Part shown: piece by piece, positions 8,413 through 21,000 of the stretch
Layout of the letters: every line of letters begins with the position of its first letter
How positions within the stretch are numbered: position 1 is the stretch's first letter
Assembly (NCBI GenBank): GCA_944472155.2
Contig: OX235273.1
Coordinates: forward strand, 6,483,204 to 6,547,203
Source: Trichobilharzia szidati
Lineage: Eukaryota > Platyhelminthes > Trematoda > Strigeidida > Schistosomatidae
Direction of reading: 5' to 3'
DNA: 64,000 nucleotides
The notes under the pieces: generated by a model
Seen by the model: the letters and a program-made list of their open reading frames with translations, nothing else
Told to the model about the DNA's origin: nothing
Database searches by the model: none
Position numbers and translations under genes: made by a program

Positions 8413-8704
8413 TGTGGTGAGTGCTACTTATAATTCGATATAAGTAGTATATCAGGAACGAAGTAACAACATGTTTGGCACACTGAAAAGAGCAATCAAA
8501 GAAGAGAACCATGAGAAGAATGTTGCCATATAATGCATAATCCAAGAAGCTATCGAATGAGACGATATTCGACCAATTCGTCAAGGATGTGGTGAAGATG
8601 TGCAAATGGCCGGTTTAGAATATGGTATTCCAAATTTAGCTATGTACCATACGTTTCGCCAAATAAACAATCCTTACAGTCTCCTCAGTCTTGTCTTCTT
8701 CACA
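8413..8704 (+). repeat. 5' LTR of the Ty3/gypsy element
   Basis: 292 bp, TG...CA ends extended to TGTG...CACA. It holds a possible TATA-like ATATAAGTAG near the start and AATAAA at 8661-8666 near the end as a candidate polyadenylation signal. Confidence 0.95.
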
Positions 8705-8724
8705 TTTGGTGTCGCTGCCTCTGC
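8705..8724 (+). promoter_or_regulatory. Putative primer-binding site region
   Basis: Directly after the 5' LTR comes TTTGGTGTCGCTGCC; TGG near the LTR end is where a tRNA 3' CCA would pair. The tRNA could not be identified by eye. Confidence 0.4.
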
Positions 8725-8729
8725 CGGAG

Positions 8730-11700
8730 ATGAAGGTGCCGTGGCCGCAGGTGTTCGAGGAGGGAGATGTGCGGACGTTCCTCAAGTTCTTCGAAGCCAT
8801 CGCGGAGGTGGTTGGAGTGCAGGAGCAGAAGGCGAAGCTGGTTGTCTTGGGGACGCTGCTGAGGGGCCGCGCGGAGGCTACGTACGACAACGCTCGGGAG
8901 CTGGAAGGTGAGACGGCGTGAGGCAAGGCCATCGAGAGGCTCGTGTGCGAGTTCGACAGCCCTGCGGACAGACAAGAGGCGCTGCAGATAAAAAAAAAAA
9001 AAAAAATTGGCCAGGATGGGGATCCGTTGGTTCTCGCAGTAACGCTGACGAATCACCTGCGACGCGCGTTACCCACCCTAGACAAAGATTCACGGGAGCA
9101 GTTGCTGGCATCTCAGTTCCTCGAATGCGTCCCGACAGATATCGCTCATCAGTTGCAGCTAGTTGACGCAGCTCAGCCAATGGATGTCTATGAAATGGCC
9201 AAGGTGACAAGGCAGATAATGACCTCGCATGTTGCTCCAGTGATGTCGGAGGGCCAAGATTCCAAGAAGATTGAAGACCAGATTGAAGAGTTGAAACAAC
9301 AGGTGGCAGCTATGCAGAAAAAAACAAACAACAGGTGCTTTGCTTGCGGAGGAACCGGTCACTGGCAGAGAAACTGCCCGAAAAGAAGGCAGAAAAACCT
9401 TAAACGATACAGTCTTCCTTCTTTTTCTCGCTCGCGTTTAGAGGTGGTCGGGTTGGTCGAAAGAGGTTCAGTGTACGGGAGATTACGAGTGAACGAAAAA
9501 GAAATAGTTTGTTTGATCGACACAGGGGCGGCAGTTTCGTTGATAGGTAGAGAACAGTGTAAGGAAATAAGGCCGTGCACATTAGCAGTTCAGACGGTAG
9601 GAGGACATCCGTTGCACATTCTTGGCGTTTCAGACTGCGTTGTAGAGATTGGAGCAGGAAAAATACGATATCCGTTTATTGTAACTTCTGATATAAGACG
9701 AACGATTTTGGGAGCAGACTTTCTCAGAGAAGTAGGAGCTGTAATCGATATGAAGAATAGAAAAGTGGTCACAAAACACGGGCAATTCGCGATACATGAG
9801 AATAGTGAAGTCGCTGAGGTGGAAACCACAACCATTGTTCAGCAAGAAGCACCACGTCTAACCACGTTGATGAGTAAATATGCCGGTTTATTCACTAGTG
9901 ATGGAGACCCATACGGTTATTGTGATAAGGTAAAGCATAACATCCCACTGAAGAATACGGGGAAGACAGTCTTTTCATCGCGACGAGTTCCCGTTCACCT
10001 TGAAGAAGAAGTTAACCGACAGGTCAGAGAAATGTTAAACGACGGAATAATCGAAGAAGCCGACAGTCCGTACAGTTCGCCAATCCTTTTGGTGAAGAAA
10101 GCTAACGGGAAATATAGATTTTGTGTCGACTTCAGACAGCTGAATAGCCTCACCGAAGTAAAACAGTGTGTAATGCCGACCGTAACAGAAACTCTTGATC
10201 GCCTTCATAAAGCCAAGTTATTCACCGTGTTCGACCTACGATCGGGTTACTGGCAAATCCCAATAGCAGAAAGTGATCGAAGTAAGACAGCTTTCACAGT
10301 CGGGCAGAAACAATACCAGTTTAAACGAATGCCATTTGGATTGGTAGGTGCCCCATTTACATTCAGAAGATTAATGACCTTATTACTGAAGGGTCTGAAG
10401 AACGTAGAAGTATATGGAGATGACTTGGTGGTGTATAGTGAGACAGAAAGCGACCATATAGACCACATCGAAGCTATCTTAAAGAGAATTGATGACTTTG
10501 GACTGCGTATTAATAAGCACAAGTCCCAAATAGCTAAAAACACGGTTGTCCTCCTGGGTTACAAAGTGGGAAATGGCGAAATACGGCCATTGCCGGAGAA
10601 AATCCTGACGGTCAAAACCAGCGAAGTGCCAAATTCAAAGCGAAAGCTGAGACAGTTTTTGGGAAGAGCGGCATTCTACAGCCGATTTGTCAAAAATTTC
10701 AATGAGATAGCTAAACCGCTATATATGTTGCTGAGTGATGCGAAATTCATGTGGACGGAAGAGGCACAGCAAACGTTTGAGCGAATTAAAGAGCTGTTAG
10801 ATGGTCAAAAGATGACGTTGAAACTGCCAGCGCCGGGGAAGCAGTTCACAGTTTCGACAGACGCCAGTGATTATGGTATAGGTGCTGTTTTAAGACAAAC
10901 AGATGGGGTTGTTGAATACGCTAGCCGTGTGTTGACACTTGCAGAACAGAAGTATTCTACGGTGGAAAAGGAGTGTTTAGCTATCGTATGGGCACTAGAA
11001 AAATGGAGACCATATCTGATCGGCCGCCGATTCCACATTGAGACCGACCACAAACCTCTTCAGTGGTTGAAAACAGCACGGGATCCACGAGGGAAGTTAT
11101 CACGATGGATGTTACGCCTACAAGAGTATGACTTCACGATTGGACATATTCCAGGAAAAGAAAATGTAATAGCTGACTATTTGTCGAGATCAGATAATGA
11201 GACTGAACTACCAGAAGTAGCGTATCCAGTAAACGCTTTGGAGCAAGATCCCTTACAACTTGTTCGCCACCAGAAGTCGGATCCCACTCTTAAGACAGTC
11301 ATGCAGATGATACGTGAAGGGAAAGAAATTGAAATGGCAGCAGAGAATAAAGAGTTAAAGATGCTACTGCAGCAAAAACATAGACTCAAACTAAACGCTG
11401 CCGGCGTCCTAACTTGGAAAGACAGTGATGGTAGCTGGGTTACAGTGATACCAAAGAGCCTTCGTCGTGGGGTGATTCAAGAATGCCACCAACTAGCCCA
11501 TACAGGAGTTACACGAACATACGACCTAGTGAGCCAAAGTGCATACTGGCCAAACATGAGAGGCGATATTGCAAACTACGTACTCGCTTGCCCACAGTGT
11601 CAATTGATGAAGGGTGATCGGTGCATTCGACCGCAGCTACAAACGATACCCGTAACGGCGGTTGGTGACTTATGGTCCGTGGACATAATGGGTCCTTTCC

Positions 11701-12593
11701 CTCAAACAGCAAGTGGAAATCAATACATTTTAATGATGACGGAACACGCCACGCGGTGGGTAAATGCTGTAGCGATTCCAGATCAGCGCGCCAAGACCGT
11801 AACCGAGGCGGTCATTCGACATATTGTGGCGGATCATGGTGTACCGAAAATGATATTGACAGACCAAGGCCCCTGTTTTGAAAGTGAGGAGTTCAAGACT
11901 CGTCTGGAGGCACTGGGTATTAAGAGGATTAGAGCGACTCCGTATCATCCGCAGACAAACGGCTTAACCGAAAGGAACAATCGTACACTCAAGGAATGGT
12001 TAGCTGCGAAAAGAGGCAACTGGGAAACTGACTTACCGTTGGTATTACTAGCACATCGTGCCACAGTACAAGGGACAACAAAAAAGTCGCCTTTCCAGCT
12101 GATGTATGGGAGGAAACCACGCTTACCGGTGCACCATAAGACTTGGCCAACACAACAAAAATGGAACAGTAAGAGATGGACAAATGAGCGGAAACAAGCT
12201 ATTCAGAATATACAAGAGAAGCGCAAGAAAGACATCGAAAATTATGGCAAGAAACAAATCAAAGCTTGGAAGCTGTTTGAAGTAGGTGACCAGGTGAAAT
12301 GTAGAGAACGAAAGTATACTACCGGAAGTGGACCAGGATCAGGAAAGCTTCTGCCGAAGTGGGAGGGACCATATGTGGTCACATCGAGACGCGGTCCAGT
12401 GTACACAATAAAGAGAGGAGATAAAGAGAAAAGAGTAAACGCCAGTCTGCTACAAAGATGGAGAGAAGAATGTCAAGATGAAGTACCAGAAGAGCAGCAG
12501 GAAGAAACGTCTGTGCGGCGATCAAGGCGGTTACAGGAGAGACTTTATAATGAGGGGGCGAGTGTGGTGAGTGCTACTTATAATTCGATATAA
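8730..12593 (+). pseudogene. Gag-Pol polyprotein of the Ty3/gypsy element, one in-frame stop
   Basis: One reading frame runs from ATG 8730, 26 bases past the LTR, to TAA 12591-12593 inside the 3' LTR, broken only by TGA at 8919-8921. Counting from 8943, the CCHC knuckle CFACGGTGHWQRNC is at 132-145, the protease DTGA at 193-196, the RT strand FDLRSGYWQ at 430-438 with catalytic YGDD at 491-494, RNase H STDAS at 638-642 with TDHK at 701-704, the integrase HHCC finger at H849/H853/C883/C886, and D914, D974, E1010 as the DDE triad. All catalytic acids are present. YGDD is unusual, since gypsy RTs mostly have Y(L/I/V)DD. A 17-base A run (8990-9006) encodes five lysines in gag without changing frame. 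TGA may be a mutation or a read-through site. Confidence 0.93.
12551..12562 (+). promoter_or_regulatory. Polypurine tract
   Basis: TGAGGGGGCGAG immediately before the 3' LTR, the expected position for plus-strand priming. Confidence 0.65.
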
Positions 12594-12854
12594 GTAGTAT
12601 ATCAGGAACGAAGTAACAACATGTTTGGCACACTGAAAAGAGCAATCAAAGAAGAGAACCATGAGAAGAATGTTGCCATATAATGCATAATCCAAGAAGC
12701 TATCGAATGAGACGATATTCGACCAATTCGTCAAGGATGTGGTGAAGATGTGCAAATGGCCGGTTTAGAATATGGTATTCCAAATTTAGCTATGTACCAT
12801 ACGTTTCGCCAAATAAACAATCCTTACAGTCTCCTCAGTCTTGTCTTCTTCACA
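12563..12854 (+). repeat. 3' LTR of the Ty3/gypsy element
   Basis: Identical to the 5' LTR as far as can be read. The gag-pol frame ends 31 bases inside it. It is followed by the target duplication CTAT. Confidence 0.95.
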
Positions 12855-13551
12855 CTATTACTACCTTTGTTATTTGGTTTAGTCATTCATCTTCATTGTT
12901 ATTTTGACTTTCAATATGTCCTCCGTTTAACTTGACCTAACTTGTCTATTTTCTCACCCACGTCTTAACTCTTTGTTATATATAAATAAGCTGAGTGGAT
13001 TTTGTAAATTCTGGTTTAATATTACTACTTTGATAAAGCTATTAGCAGCAGCAGCATTAAATAGCGAAGTCTCAGTAAAAACAGCAATGTCGTTTTGTTT
13101 TTCATTCATTGGGAAATATAAAAAACCGTTATTATAAAGGCTATTCAGTTTGTAGTAGTGAGATTGGGACGTAACTGGCAGCGAGACAGTCACATCAACA
13201 GCGTATTTCTATTGTCCATGAAGGATAAAGCCAACAACTAAAGGAATTACGACTAAATAGAGAGATGAATAAATGGCGGTTCTTTTCTTGCTTATTGTCC
13301 CTCATCTAATTGATGTGAAAAAGAAAGACTTCGCTTTCTGAACTTATATTCTTCTAAAAATATGCCTTTTTCCGCCTCAATTTTTATTTTAGATATCATT
13401 GTCATTATTATTTTCATCAATTGTTCATTGTATTTAGTAGCATGCATAAGAAAAGAATTTAAAAATTGCGCCTATTCTTTATTTCTATTGAACATTTACA
13501 GTTTATTATCATATAAATATGTATGTATTTGTTTTAATCAATGAGAGAGCG
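12855..13551. other. Unannotated flank, no gene recognised
   Basis: AT-rich sequence up to the assembly gap. No coding run with convincing composition and no repeat shared with the rest of the window was seen. Confidence 0.5.
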
Positions 13552-14049
13552 NNNNNNNNNNNNNNNNNNNNNNNNNNNNNNNNNNNNNNNNNNNNNNNNN
13601 NNNNNNNNNNNNNNNNNNNNNNNNNNNNNNNNNNNNNNNNNNNNNNNNNNNNNNNNNNNNNNNNNNNNNNNNNNNNNNNNNNNNNNNNNNNNNNNNNNNN
13701 NNNNNNNNNNNNNNNNNNNNNNNNNNNNNNNNNNNNNNNNNNNNNNNNNNNNNNNNNNNNNNNNNNNNNNNNNNNNNNNNNNNNNNNNNNNNNNNNNNNN
13801 NNNNNNNNNNNNNNNNNNNNNNNNNNNNNNNNNNNNNNNNNNNNNNNNNNNNNNNNNNNNNNNNNNNNNNNNNNNNNNNNNNNNNNNNNNNNNNNNNNNN
13901 NNNNNNNNNNNNNNNNNNNNNNNNNNNNNNNNNNNNNNNNNNNNNNNNNNNNNNNNNNNNNNNNNNNNNNNNNNNNNNNNNNNNNNNNNNNNNNNNNNNN
14001 NNNNNNNNNNNNNNNNNNNNNNNNNNNNNNNNNNNNNNNNNNNNNNNNN
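13552..14049. other. Assembly gap (498 N)
   Basis: Run of undetermined bases. The true size and content are unknown. Confidence 0.99.
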
Positions 14050-14810
14050 TGCCAAAACTACAGCACGGACCCAAGTCTATCATTATGATTTGATTAGTGG
14101 TGACCAAGTTAAGTCTTTTGCGATGAAAAGCAACTGGATGTTACAATAAAACTGCTTCTCTATTAACCAAAAAAGGCGTATAACGCAGTCAGCACGCGTT
14201 CTAATTATGCCATATACGGCGATGTAACAAAATAAAATCAGTATGTTCAATTATTTGCTTTCAAACGAAAACTCTCCTCAAGTTTAATATATATCTACAC
14301 TGTCCAAATGCAAAATACCGTAATTAGATACAGTAAGACTTCTGAACTATCACAGGAGCCAAGACGAACAAAACAGTGAGGCCTCAAGTGTCATAAAAAT
14401 AGCTCGAATACTACGGGCTCCTTTCATTCGCAGTGTTGATCATAGTATCCTCGACATATGCACCCTTTAAACTACGGGCAATGCTTAGGAATAATTCAGT
14501 CCACAACACTGATGTACTTATGTGCATTATGACTAGAATTGCGTATACCCAATTTCATATATATGGGAATAAATACGAATTGAAGTTGGCCAATGCAATC
14601 TGTTGAAGGGACTTACCCAGATATGTAACTTCTTGTCAGCAAGAATTCATCCAGTTTCTTCAAACCACTATCTGACTTCAAATCACCAAATGCCACCATC
14701 CTGCCGCGTGCAAATACAAGTGTCGCAAACGTTCAAAAATACTGCGAACAAACAACACGAATTCCTATCGATCAATATTCAATATCCTCGTCACAACTGA
14801 GGAGTTTTAG
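14050..14810. other. No gene recognised
   Basis: AT-rich sequence after the gap with no supported feature. Confidence 0.5.
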
Positions 14811-14939
14811 ATTCAGATTTGTTGATTGAGCATAGAAGGCTTGAAGACTATGTCAGTCCTTTTGTAGCAAATCTCTGTGCTTGGCACACGGATAAAATTT
14901 GGGCATTATGTTAGAGTATAATTCCACTAATGATAAAAT

Positions 14940-15478
14940 TCTTGTTTTGATAAAGTCTCACAGCGTTACATAGTAATATTTACTGATGACATTTCACATA
15001 CAATTTATTGATCATAATCGTATCAAGGTACTTACAGAACCTCCCGATTTCGTTAATACACATTGGTATTAAATTGATTTTACATATGAATGAATAAACA
15101 CAATGCCACTATAAAGTCCAACAGACATGTGTGAAAGAGAAAGGGAGATAAGGTTCATTCGGAAATAATATTAGTAAATCAATAAAATATAAAAGGATGG
15201 GAAATAAGACGAGTGTTGTTAGTTAATATTTGAGAAATAACATGTCTTTTAGCAAAATAAACAATTTTATTTTTTTTATTTTAAGTATGGAATTTTCAGC
15301 ATGGATATCAGTAGTCCAAAATTTGCAGGCCGACCATAGATATCGGGTGGGCGTCGGCAGGGGATCGAACCCAGGACCATGTGAATGGTCGGCGAGAGTC
15401 CTAACCACTGTGAATTGAAATAAATCTAACATTATTTATTATTCCCTTATTTGATTGCTTATAATATCTTCCATATTA
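14940..15478. repeat. Foldback-family arm inserted in the LINE
   Basis: GATCATAATCGTATCAAGGTACTTACAGAAC at 15009 matches the start of the window, and the match continues through the GAAATAATATTAGT and GGGAAATAAGACGAGTGTT blocks to TTCCATATTA at 15478. Upstream, TTTACTGATGACATTTCACA matches the complement of the terminal hairpin beyond 1018. Only one arm is present; it is interrupted by a SINE. Confidence 0.7.
15237..15415 (-). repeat. tRNA-derived SINE (SINE3-type head), reverse
   Basis: On the minus strand: CACAGTGGTTAGGACTCTCG (box A region), GGGTTCGATCCCCTGCCG-like box B, then CGATATCTATGGTCGGCCTG and GATATCCATGCTGAAAATTCC, ending in an A-rich tail. The plus-strand sister copy is at 16315-16497. 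Confidence 0.75.
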
Positions 15479-15816
15479 CCTTCTTGAGTAAATCAGTTGA
15501 GTGCGCTGACACCACTTTTGCTGGAAGTCGGTTCCAGGAGTTGGTGACTCTATGTGAGGACCAGTACTCCACAGCAATACACTTTCTCTTCGGTTTTTGA
15601 ACTCTCTTGCTATGTTCTCTGAGGTGTCCCAACCTAGTGAGAAGGAAAACAGAAAATGTATCAGGTACATAGTCATTGTTTAAAATTTTAGGCACTGTAA
15701 AGAGATTCAAACTATCCAGTCTTTCCTCGTATAATACACTGGCCAAGCCAAGAATCAAATGTGTTACTTCCTTTGTACACTTTTCAAGATGGATACCTTT
15801 TTATTAATTAAACAGT

Positions 15817-15968
15817 TGATTGGAGTATTTCATCATGAGCTGACATCAATTAGAAAACCATTGGTAAACCTTAGAGTACTGGATAGCCCTTTCGTCCTAG
15901 TTTGGGACTCTACACAGTACCCACCGGAGTTGAAACCCGGGAACTGTTGGCTACATATAGTATTTCAA
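15817..15968 (-). repeat. Smα-like hammerhead SINE, reverse, head-truncated
   Basis: Complement order: B-box relict GGTTTCAACTCCGG, stem I GTACTG, damaged core TGTAGA, stem II GTCC/GGAC with GAAA, stem I CAGTAC, then the standard tail (complement of TTTCATCATGAGCTGACATC). Its 5' side abuts the CR1-like copy 1. Confidence 0.65.
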
Positions 15969-16125
15969 GAAATCATATTCCGTGGGGAAATTCAAACAAG
16001 GATGTTCAATGTTTGGGTTACATTTCAGCGTGATTAGTTGTATGTAATCCATATATGTTGTGAGATTCACCCAAGTGTTTCTCTTGTTCCATAACTGTAA
16101 CCAATAACTCTTTCACTAATTAATT

Positions 16126-17974
16126 ATGGTTAATCAAATTAAAAGCCACGAACCCGATGACTGATAGCACATGTCTGGCTTCTACAACAAGTGACAAACC
16201 TCCCACCAATTGTAGTAGTGAGTCACACAGCTCGACAATATGCTGTGTCACAATCATCTCCTGTGGCTAGAACTGACAGCAAACATATGCTGACAACTAG
16301 CAGTAGCATTGCTTCGGTGGTACAGTGGTTAGGACTCTCGCTGACCATGCACATGGTCCGGGGTTCGATCCTCTGCCGGCGCACAACCGATATCTATGGT
16401 CGGCCTGCAGAATTTGGGCTACCGATATCCATGCTGAAAATTCCATACTTGTACTGAAAATACGGTGTGGAATCAAGCTGTAAATCAAAATCAAAATAAA
16501 AAATTCTACAAACTCAGAACCTGGTCCTGATATAGGTCTCTTCATTGCACCTTGTGTGGGTGCCACCAAACTTCAGACACCAAGTTCATTTTCAACACTT
16601 ACTCCAGAAATAGAACAACTAAAGCTGTCTGTAGAAGATCTGGAGACTGAGATGCGGGAAATGAGGTGTTGTAAGGCTATGGATGCAGGATGTTCAGAAA
16701 ATTTGACCAGCACATCCGAACCATCAACACAGACTAGTGACATGAAATCGCAGGTCTGTGAACTTACACCTCTGAACATCCTGGCCAGAACCATAGACCC
16801 TGGCGAACTTGACACAGAATCAGTAACTAAGGTAGACACCTTGATAAACTTCATCACAACAGGGGTTATCAGAAGACTTGATGCTAAACTAAGTGTAATA
16901 GTCTGTAATATACTGGATAATGAGGTGTTTATAAAGGTTCAAAGTACCTTACTTAGGGCGGCGAATATGCCTAACTCCCAAACAAAATGTCACAGACTGA
17001 AGAAGAGCCAGCACGACCACTGCTGTCCTACACGCCTTCAGTTTTAAACTCTGACAGAGGCTAAAAAATTCACCAACACACAACGTATCTTATTACAGGA
17101 CACAAGCTACAAACGAATAAAATTTGTAGCAGATAAGACATTGATTGAAAGGCGTGCTTACAATCATCTCAATAAACCTAATGTCAAGACACCGCAAGTC
17201 ACTAAAATGGATAAACACAGTCAACATGCTGGAACTCATAGCCTTTCCCTCTCAAGTCTCACAAAAATAGCTCCACAGAACACGACACCAGCCGAAAGAC
17301 TTGTGGGCTGTAGTCTTACTCCTAAAGTAACCTCTCCTCCCTCTACCGTGGATCTAGATATGTCTCTGGACAGCCCTAAGACGGAAATCAACCCCTCTTG
17401 TAAGTCAACAACATCCTCTCCTAGCCAAAACGTGAGAACTCAAATTGAATTCGGTAGCAAAACATGCCGAAATACACTCCTTACTACGAAAAATCGCCGA
17501 CATTTTCAAACTCTTAAGAATAACCCACGCTTTAATGTATATAATATTCAAAACTATACTGGTAACATAATTAAAAACACCAATAAGGACTTAGGATCCA
17601 AGGACAATTACGACACTGCCTGCTCGCATACTGTGCCAAGTCACACTAGTAGCTGGTGTAGTGACACTATCACGCAAAATAGTATAAGTGACAACAGTCA
17701 GAGCTCAGCCACCAACCATTCTGGATCTTCAAAGTATGATACGCAAACAAACTTTGACAGAATATATGGCACAAGTCTGCTGGGAATTAAACCACAGTGC
17801 AGCAATGCATATGACGAAACCCATGTAAGGACACTTAGAATGTCTCCAAACAAAAGGCAGATTAATAAGTCACGGGTATCACAAGGTATCGATGATCCTT
17901 TATCCACCATTTCCCTGTCGGCGCTAACCAAACAACTGGTGGGAATGTTAACTCTTCTGAATCCGTACCGCTAA
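16126..17974 (+). pseudogene. ORF1 of CR1-like LINE copy 1
   Basis: The start ATG at 16126 (equivalent to 22644 in copy 2) is soon followed by stops; a SINE interrupts the frame; then 16556-17047 is open (coiled-coil stretch EIEQLKLSVEDLETEMREM) up to a GAA-to-TAA change at 17045-17047. The frame continues to 17974 and ends LVGMLTLLNPYR. CR1-group ORF1 proteins bind the element RNA. Next to the coiled coil, the KCHRLKKSQHDHCCP and QTEAKKF-like stretch (copy 2 spelling) suggests an RRM-like fold. The protein cannot be made intact here. Confidence 0.8.
16315..16497 (+). repeat. tRNA-derived SINE (SINE3-type head) inside ORF1
   Basis: CGGTGGTACAGTGGTTAGG with box A, GGTCCGGGGTTCGATCC with box B, body CCGATATCTATGGTCGGCC and GAAAATTCCATACTTG, then an A-rich tail ending about 16497. 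Copy 2 ORF1 (22870-22885) shows the empty site between AGCAACGCTT and CTACAAACTC. Confidence 0.8.
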
Positions 17975-18063
17975 TGTCGGCTCCCCATCAGGAAGAAAAC
18001 AGACACAGCCTAGTGCACACGCAATTACTAATCACATCCAATGATTATAAAAACATAGGCCAA

Positions 18064-21000
18064 ATAAAAACTCCAACATACATAACCTAGAACCAACTTA
18101 TCCTATTCCAAATCCGATTATACAACTCATTAGTCACTTAAAGGAGCAGGTAGAAACTCTATAAACATAGACGAACATGGTATTGACACCGACTGTTATG
18201 CAGAGTCGTTATGCCACGTGAAACCAGTGGATGCCGATCCACACTTGAGCCTAACTGACGGGCTTAAATACTTCAAACACTAGCTCAACTCTCAACTTTA
18301 CCTATCCCTATTATTGCCAGGTCTATCTTAAACGATTTACCATTGCTCAGGGCACACAGGCTAGTGTACAAACCCCCAATAATCATTATTACTGAGTCCT
18401 GGTGTCACTCTAATATAACGGACGATGAAATAAGTATCGATGGGTACGCACACTTTCAATGTGGCAGGAATATTTGTAAGCGAGGATGCTGCCTTGTGTG
18501 CGTCCTGAATAAACCTACTGCATCGCAGCTAGAAAATATGGAACACACTGACATCAGTGACACCCCGTGGGTCAATGTACACTTCAAAAGTGCCACACTG
18601 ACAATAGGATGCATCTACGGAGCACCTGGCAACTTTAGTAACTGCGAGACTCAACTCACTAATGCACTGGAGCGAGTATCCACTCTTCCATACGAGCATG
18701 AGATCATATGTGGATACTTCAACCTACCCAAAATCAACTGGGATTAATTTACAGGCCCAGCTAAGTATGACAAACCGTCAGGTACAATGGACATTTTCGG
18801 CTGGAAACAAACTGTCACTATCCCGAGAAGAGGTGACAACGTACTGAACTCAATATTCTGTCACGGTATAAGTCCCCTCTCAATCTTAGTGGGTTCTAAG
18901 TTTTCAGGTAGTGACCACAAAACAGTGCTGTGTGCACTATCACTTCCACTGAGTAGCAATGCAGCTTACACCTCCATTTCACAACAAATAATATACATGA
19001 ACTGCAGTAGGGCAAACTGGACTTTCGTAGAATCAGTGCTAAATTCCTCCAAATGGGGCGAATACTTCACTACTGATGACCTCTCGAGAGCTCTGAACAT
19101 CTTCTATCAGAACTCAAGCACATGCTCAGATGCTACCATTCCACTTCAAACACTAAAAGTTTCCCCACATAGTCATTTATAAAACGAAAGGATCGTACGA
19201 AACTGAAGAGACTCTTAACAAGTTACTTCAGACACCACGACCTTGGCATACTAGGTTTATTACCTAACGCTTTTAGCCTTATCTCACAAGCTCGGGGTTC
19301 GCGTATGGTAAACGAAGAACGCACCGCAGTAGTCAGCACTGCTAGAGTGTATGCTCTCACAGAAATCTTAAAGAAGCGATGGAATCGCAGAAATCATAGC
19401 ATTTCTCTCCTCGTAGACAAAGGTAGGTTATACAATGACTCTGCAGACATGTGTGAATTATTCAACAAAACGTTTGCAGCTAACTACGTTAACCCTACAG
19501 CCCCATTACTCGGTATACACCCCACTAATATGCAGCTACTTTCATCTCTACTCATACCTAAACAAATTAGTACCGCTGAATTCATCTATGCTAGCTTTAA
19601 GCACACTATTAGAACTCTCAAGAGCCCCAAAGGTTTTAGCACTGAAGTTATTTCGTCGTACTTCTATAAATATGGTGGACTTGACATTCCCATATTATTG
19701 TTTAAAAACTTTTTAATGTCCCTAGAAACCCAAACTTACCCTGATATGTATGGAAAACAACATTTATTATGCCTAAACACAAATGCGGCTCGAAAACAGA
19801 AGTCAACAACTACAGACCGATCAATATCACACCTATAGCATCCACAGTCATGGGGAGACCAGTTAAAGATAATATTCTAAAGCATATGCCTGGCCGCAAT
19901 ATTGTGAGTACGAACCAACACGCACTCCTAAAATCCAAATCATGTTTAATATGCCACCTAAACTTCTTTAATTTTGTGACCAGCAGTCGTGACAGACGAC
20001 AGCTAGTACTTGTCATCCACTTTGACATTTCTAAGGCATTTGACTATGTCGATCATTTACTGCTAATACATAAGCTGAACTACTTAGGAATACGTGATCC
20101 ACTGTTTGGATGGTTTATATCACTCCTTAACAACAGGTCCCAAGTAGTTAAACTCAGGTCCTTAGCTTCCGAACCTAGCCCAATCACTTTTGTTGTGGCA
20201 CAAGGTAGTGTCATTGTGCTCCTCCTATTTACACTTTAAATCAACGATATACGCGCTTGAATTTCACATGGGAAACTATTCGTCTTCGCAGATCACCTAA
20301 AAGTAGCTTATACATTCTAATGTGATGACATAGGGTACTTCCAGAATTTTGTGCAGTGACTGCTTAGTCGTCTTTATGGAATCTACAATTTCACCTGAAA
20401 AAATGTGGATGGATCTGCTTCGGCACACCCTCCATCGACATGATATTAACGCTTCAATCTGCTAACCTACCCAGACGCTGAAGTGTCGTAAAATTAGGTC
20501 TGAGTTACTCTAGTGACCTAACGACAAAGGAAAGCATGTTATAAATTAACATGCTTTCCTTTGTCGTATCTTCGAATATCACTTAACAATGTCTCATCTC
20601 TTACATTTTCTAATAACGTCTTCACTTGCTCATTATATTCCACTAAACCTAACATTTTATAGCTCTTTATGAATTTGATTCGACTTATTTTATTCCTATT
20701 CTCTATAGGGTACGGTTGTGCACCAAACAAAAAAGGGATGAAATTAAAACAACCGGCTTGTGGATAATTGTATTAAACCAAAAGTGGACAACATGATAGT
20801 AAAACCTATAGGGTAGCATTATACACTGCAAATGATCTTTGTCAGCCTAGGGATTATAGTCTCCCATTGTATTTCCTTTATGAATGCATATATTAATGAT
20901 ACATTGCACTTACCTATTTCATTACACTTTAATGATTCACCTTAGCACCTTTACTTTTCTAAAACAGCTTACTATCCCTTGTAAACGTTGTACTTGCTTC

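Larger units (their letters stand above)
8413..12854 (+). mobile_element. Ty3/gypsy LTR retrotransposon, nearly intact
   Basis: A 4442-bp element bounded by 292-bp direct repeats (8413-8704 and 12563-12854) that begin TGTGGTG and end TTCACA and look identical base for base. The flanks carry the 4-bp target duplication CTAT (8409-8412, 12855-12858). Inside is one gag-pol frame with CCHC knuckle, protease, RT, RNase H and integrase in the order of the Ty3/gypsy group. Identical LTRs point to recent insertion. One TGA in gag is the only break. A CCHC knuckle sets it apart from the CHCC-type Boudicca/CsRn1 lineage of flukes; I cannot name the family. Confidence 0.95.
14811..15757 (-). pseudogene. 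SR1/CR1-like LINE C-terminus (family D), split by an insertion
   Basis: The minus strand of 15479-15757 encodes LYEERLDSLNLFTVPKILNN, HLREHSKRVQKPKRKCIAVE and HRVTNSWNRLPAKVVSAHST, the typical C-terminus of CR1-group LINEs and near-identical in pattern to 50100-50400. The 3' end of the same element (complement of AGAAGGCTTGAAGACTATG) is at 14811-14872. The roughly 600 bases between them are a foldback-family arm carrying a SINE, so this old LINE was interrupted by a later insertion that was itself hit. Internal deletion after LNLF and loss of the upstream RT make it dead. Confidence 0.72.
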
